Shown here: positions 61,957-64,000 of the stretch, piece after piece
How positions within the stretch are numbered: position 1 is the stretch's first letter
How the letters are laid out: each line of letters starts with the position of its first letter
NCBI GenBank assembly: GCA_964579825.1
Contig: CAZOHT010000011.1
Span: forward strand, 1-64,000
Source of the DNA: SPCO01 sp964579825
GTDB lineage: Bacteria > Chloroflexota > Limnocylindria > Limnocylindrales > CSP1-4
Length of the DNA stretch: 64,000 nucleotides
Direction: 5' to 3'
The notes under the pieces: model-generated
The model's database searches: none
Seen by the model: the letters and a program-made list of their open reading frames with translations, nothing else
Told to the model about the DNA's origin: nothing
Position numbers and translations under genes: made by a program

Positions 61957-62775
61957 GTGCGCCCGATCCGCATCGCCGCCCAGCTCCACCCCCAGCACGG
62001 GGACTACCCGGCGATGCGCCGCGCCGTCCTCCAGGCGGAGGCGATGGGGTACGACATCGCGTACGTCTGGGACCACTTCTATCCGCTCTACGGCGATCCG
62101 GACGGGGCCCACCTCGAGTGCTGGACGATCCTCGCCGCGTGGGCCGAGGCGACGACGACCATCGAACTCGGCCCACTCGTCAGCTGCACGTCCTACCGCA
62201 ACCCGCACCTGCTGGCCGACATGGCCCGGACGGTCGATCGCATCGGGGGCGGCCGGACGATCCTGGGCCTCGGGGCCGGCTGGAAGGAGCGCGACTACAC
62301 GGAGTACGGCTTCGACTTCGGGACCCGCGGCAGCCGCATCGACCACCTCGAACGATCCATCGAGGCGATCAGGACCAGGCTCGCCGCCTTGAACCCTGGC
62401 CCGGTCCGCCAGTTGCCGATCCTCATCGGGGGGACCGGCAAGCGACGCACGCTGCGGCTCGTGGCCGAACAGGCGGACGGCTGGCACGCGATGTTCCCGG
62501 ATCGGCCCGACGAGGTGCGTCCGAGCGTCGACGCCCTGCTGGGGTGGTGCGAGGCCGTGGGTCGCGACCCGGCCGCCATCGAGTGGGGTGTCGGCGTGGA
62601 ACCCGACGATCTCGACCGGTTCGTCGACGAGGATGCGGAGGCCTACATCGCGATGGGGTTCAGCCAGTTCACGCTGGGGTTCGACGGGCCGGCCTGGAAC
62701 GTGGAGGCCGGCGCCCGATTCCTCGAGTGGCGCAACGAGCGAAACCGCCAGGCGACTGCGCTGGCGACCGGCTGA
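61957..62775 (+). CDS. LLM-class F420-dependent oxidoreductase
   Basis: 272-residue TIM-barrel luciferase-like oxidoreductase. IAAQLHPQHGDY, AYVWDHFYPLYGD and GLGAGWKERDYTEYG are typical of F420-dependent LLM proteins. GTG 61957 lies behind AGGAGGA with good spacing. Divergent from the MerR regulator that likely controls it. Substrate unknown. Confidence 0.9.
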   Translation: MRPIRIAAQLHPQHGDYPAMRRAVLQAEAMGYDIAYVWDHFYPLYGDPDGAHLECWTILAAWAEATTTIELGPLVSCTSYRNPHLLADMARTVDRIGGGRTILGLGAGWKERDYTEYGFDFGTRGSRIDHLERSIEAIRTRLAALNPGPVRQLPILIGGTGKRRTLRLVAEQADGWHAMFPDRPDEVRPSVDALLGWCEAVGRDPAAIEWGVGVEPDDLDRFVDEDAEAYIAMGFSQFTLGFDGPAWNVEAGARFLEWRNERNRQATALATG

Positions 62776-62818
62776 CGATCAGGGCCAGGCCGGCGTGCGC
62801 CACGTCCAGCGCTTGTCG

Positions 62819-63298
62819 TCAGTCACGGTCCGCTTCGTACGCCGCGAAGCGGGCCACGTCCGCCGGATCCGGCGGCCCGGCATACCACTCGTGGAACTCG
62901 GAGCAGCGCCCGTCCGCGCCGAAGCGAAGCACCCAGACGTTGTCGTAGACGACCTGCGTCGTGCCTGTCGCCGGGTCGAAGAAGCGCGTCCGCCCGTGGG
63001 TCACCACGATGTCGCCATCGATGGCGATCGGCTCGTAGTGGGCGTCGTAGCCGCCCGGCTCGTCCAGGTGCTGCTCGGCAAGCCATTCCGCGGTGATCGC
63101 GTCGCGGCCGCGGGCTCGCACGCCGAACGGGTAGACCCAGACGCAGTCCTCGGTCCACAGGTCCCCGATGGCCGCCGCATCGAACGACTGCCAGGCCCGG
63201 ACGTAGGCATCCAGCCACGTCTGGACGGCCTCGCGCGTCGGCGTGATCGCGTCCGGATCCGGCGCGTGCCAGGCGGGGAGGGGAGGTCGGGTCGACAT
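62819..63298 (-). CDS. SnoaL-like/NTF2-fold protein
   Basis: 159 residues with the NTF2-like cone fold pattern (DLWTEDCVWVYPFGVRARGRDAITAEWL ... WVLRFGADGRCSEFHEW). Such domains act as small isomerases, hydrolases or dimer scaffolds. The leaderless -10 places the ATG at 63298; a GTG at 63304 is the longer alternative. Confidence 0.82.
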   Translation of the reverse strand: MSTRPPLPAWHAPDPDAITPTREAVQTWLDAYVRAWQSFDAAAIGDLWTEDCVWVYPFGVRARGRDAITAEWLAEQHLDEPGGYDAHYEPIAIDGDIVVTHGRTRFFDPATGTTQVVYDNVWVLRFGADGRCSEFHEWYAGPPDPADVARFAAYEADRD

Positions 63299-63304
63299 CG
63301 CCAC

Positions 63305-63310
63305 AGCCTA
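63305..63310 (-). promoter_or_regulatory. -10 element, leaderless start of NTF2-fold gene
   Basis: Minus-strand TAGGCT, 6 nt, ATG at 63298. Confidence 0.5.
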
Positions 63311-63388
63311 CGCGGCCGGATGTCGTCGGCGTCGCCCGAACGGACGCGAAACGGCCGCCGGACGGGGGAGTCCGACGGCCGCGGCGTC

Positions 63389-63496
63389 TCAGATGTGGAG
63401 GCTGGCTGCCGCTCCGATGAACACGGCCAGCACCGCACCGAGGTTGAGGGCCCCGAGCGCGACGTTCCGCGCTCGAGTGGAGACCCGGACCGACAT
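63389..63496 (-). CDS. 35-residue single-transmembrane micro-protein under c-di-GMP riboswitch
   Basis: Reads MSVRVSTRARNVALGALNLG followed by a hydrophobic helix (AVLAVFIGAA) and a short tail ending SLHI. An ideal AGGAGG (63509-63504) lies 7 nt before the ATG, immediately after a c-di-GMP-I riboswitch. A short Arg-rich N terminus suggests N-inside orientation. Not a known family; the riboswitch context makes it a real gene candidate. Confidence 0.75.
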   Translation of the reverse strand: MSVRVSTRARNVALGALNLGAVLAVFIGAAASLHI

Positions 63497-63510
63497 CGGT
63501 CCACCTCCTG

Positions 63511-63580
63511 TTCGGCAACCCGGCTACCTGCGAGAGGCCCGTGGCTTTGCGTCCCCGCCTCGCGACGGGTTTGCCATTGT
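63511..63580 (-). ncRNA. Cyclic di-GMP-I (GEMM) riboswitch
   Basis: On the minus strand the leader has the GEMM-I landmarks in order: GGCAAACC opening P1, a P2 hairpin capped by a GCGA tetraloop, GGGACGCAAAGCC, the P3 stem (ACGGGCC ... ), and GTAGCCGGGTTGCC closing P1, as in Vibrio Vc2. It ends 2 nt before the AGGAGG ribosome-binding site of the 35-residue gene, so c-di-GMP should control its translation. A TACGCT -10 lies upstream at 63627-63622. Confidence 0.9.
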
Positions 63581-63745
63581 CGGTCGGTCCGCGCCGGGGG
63601 ACGACGTTGACCGACGTCACCAGCGTACGGCCCCGACGACCGAACGCGCGAGAGGCAAAGACGGACTACGGCGACCCCGTACATTCGGGCGCCGCGACCG
63701 CTCGACGGCGGTCGTCGGGACCGTCGGGCCCGTGGCCTCGCCGTG

Positions 63746-63751
63746 TATGGT
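63746..63751 (+). promoter_or_regulatory. -10 element, leaderless start of partial hydrolase gene
   Basis: TATGGT, 6 nt, ATG at 63758. Confidence 0.45.
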
Positions 63752-63757
63752 CGGTCC

Positions 63758-64000
63758 ATGACGACGGCTCCGAGCCCGCCGAGCGGCATCCTCTTCTTCG
63801 TTCACGGCGCCAACGAGACGTCCGGCGGGCTGGCCGGTCACGTCGCCCGGATCGAGGACCAGGTCCGGGCTCGTGGCTGGGACGTGACCGTCGTCGCGCC
63901 CGAATGGCGCCGTCACTCCGGCCTGCGACTCGGCAACTGGAAGGCCGCGATCCACCGCCGCGGCCGACCGTCACCCATGCCGATGCCGATCCTGAAGGCC
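63758..64000 (+). CDS. Alpha/beta-hydrolase-like protein, 5' part only
   Basis: Open to the window end (81 codons). MTTAPSPPSGILFFVHGANE and the following GGLAGHVARIEDQVRARGWDVTVVAP fit the first strand and HG motif of an alpha/beta hydrolase (lipase-like). The nucleophile elbow is beyond the end, so the call is tentative. Confidence 0.6.
   Translation, partial: MTTAPSPPSGILFFVHGANETSGGLAGHVARIEDQVRARGWDVTVVAPEWRRHSGLRLGNWKAAIHRRGRPSPMPMPILKA

Overview
This is a 64-kb stretch of a very GC-rich (roughly 70%) bacterial chromosome, apparently a metagenome-derived scaffold because it contains a standard 100-N gap at 6070-6169. The gene set is bacterial and free of phage or insertion-sequence material: F420-type LLM and PPOX oxidoreductases, ThyX instead of ThyA, two unlike ABC-2 exporters, a dipeptide/oligopeptide importer whose binding protein is held by a C-terminal membrane helix rather than a lipid, PAC2, DUF2089 and caspase-fold proteins. 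Together with pervasive leaderless promoters this fits a soil or freshwater Chloroflexota lineage (Limnocylindria-like); an actinobacterium is the main alternative. That placement is inference. No rRNA, tRNA, CRISPR array or transposase was recognised.

Layout. 0.2-6 kb: class-III aminotransferase, IclR regulator, MscS channel, acetyl-CoA synthetase and a protein of unknown family. 6-9 kb: a receiver-ParA (CpaE-like) ATPase with a coiled-coil partner. 9-13 kb: MoaA, an intergenic DnaA-box-like cluster, purine nucleoside phosphorylase, EamA transporter, ThyX. 13-18.5 kb: a cyclic-nucleotide cluster (cyclase-ATPase-TPR protein plus two cNMP-binding proteins) and a flavoprotein. 18.6-24.4 kb: aminotransferase, CocE-type hydrolase, NUDIX, VapBC, a sarcosine-oxidase-like enzyme. 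24.6-31.4 kb: a five-gene peptide ABC importer operon ending in a DinB protein. 31-38 kb: aquaporin, aldolase, MFS, Tag glycosylase and a group of envelope proteins (SpoIID, transglycosylase). 38-44 kb: two ABC-2 exporters flanking a GreA fused to a GIY-YIG-like domain. 44-49.6 kb: DEAD-box helicase, YbaK, a secreted caspase-fold protein, and an MFS/HTH operon. 49.8-51.7 kb: a DUF2089/DUF4097 envelope-stress-like operon. 51.8-58.7 kb: amidohydrolase, HhH-GPD, degenerate GGDEF, HipA-like kinase + DUF3037, acyl-ACP desaturase, PAC2, SRPBCC/PPOX. 58.9-64 kb: lipoprotein, zinc-ribbon protein with a structured leader, MerR/LLM divergent pair, and a c-di-GMP-I riboswitch in front of a 35-residue membrane peptide; a hydrolase gene runs off the end.

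How the pieces connect. Second-messenger themes recur: a class-III nucleotide cyclase with two cNMP-binding proteins at 13.3-17.0 kb, a degenerate GGDEF protein at 53.7 kb and a c-di-GMP riboswitch at 63.5 kb. Translation initiation falls into two clear classes. At least 20 genes start 4-7 nt (mostly 6) after a TANNNT hexamer and have no usable Shine-Dalgarno sequence, so they are probably leaderless. Several envelope genes instead use TTG or GTG starts behind strong Shine-Dalgarno sequences. The most novel-looking items are the GIY-YIG-GreA fusion with its own leaderless promoter, the riboswitch-controlled micro-protein, the Shine-Dalgarno-sequestering leader of the zinc-ribbon gene, and a two-member paralogous family of unknown function (5390-6067 and 43790-44389).
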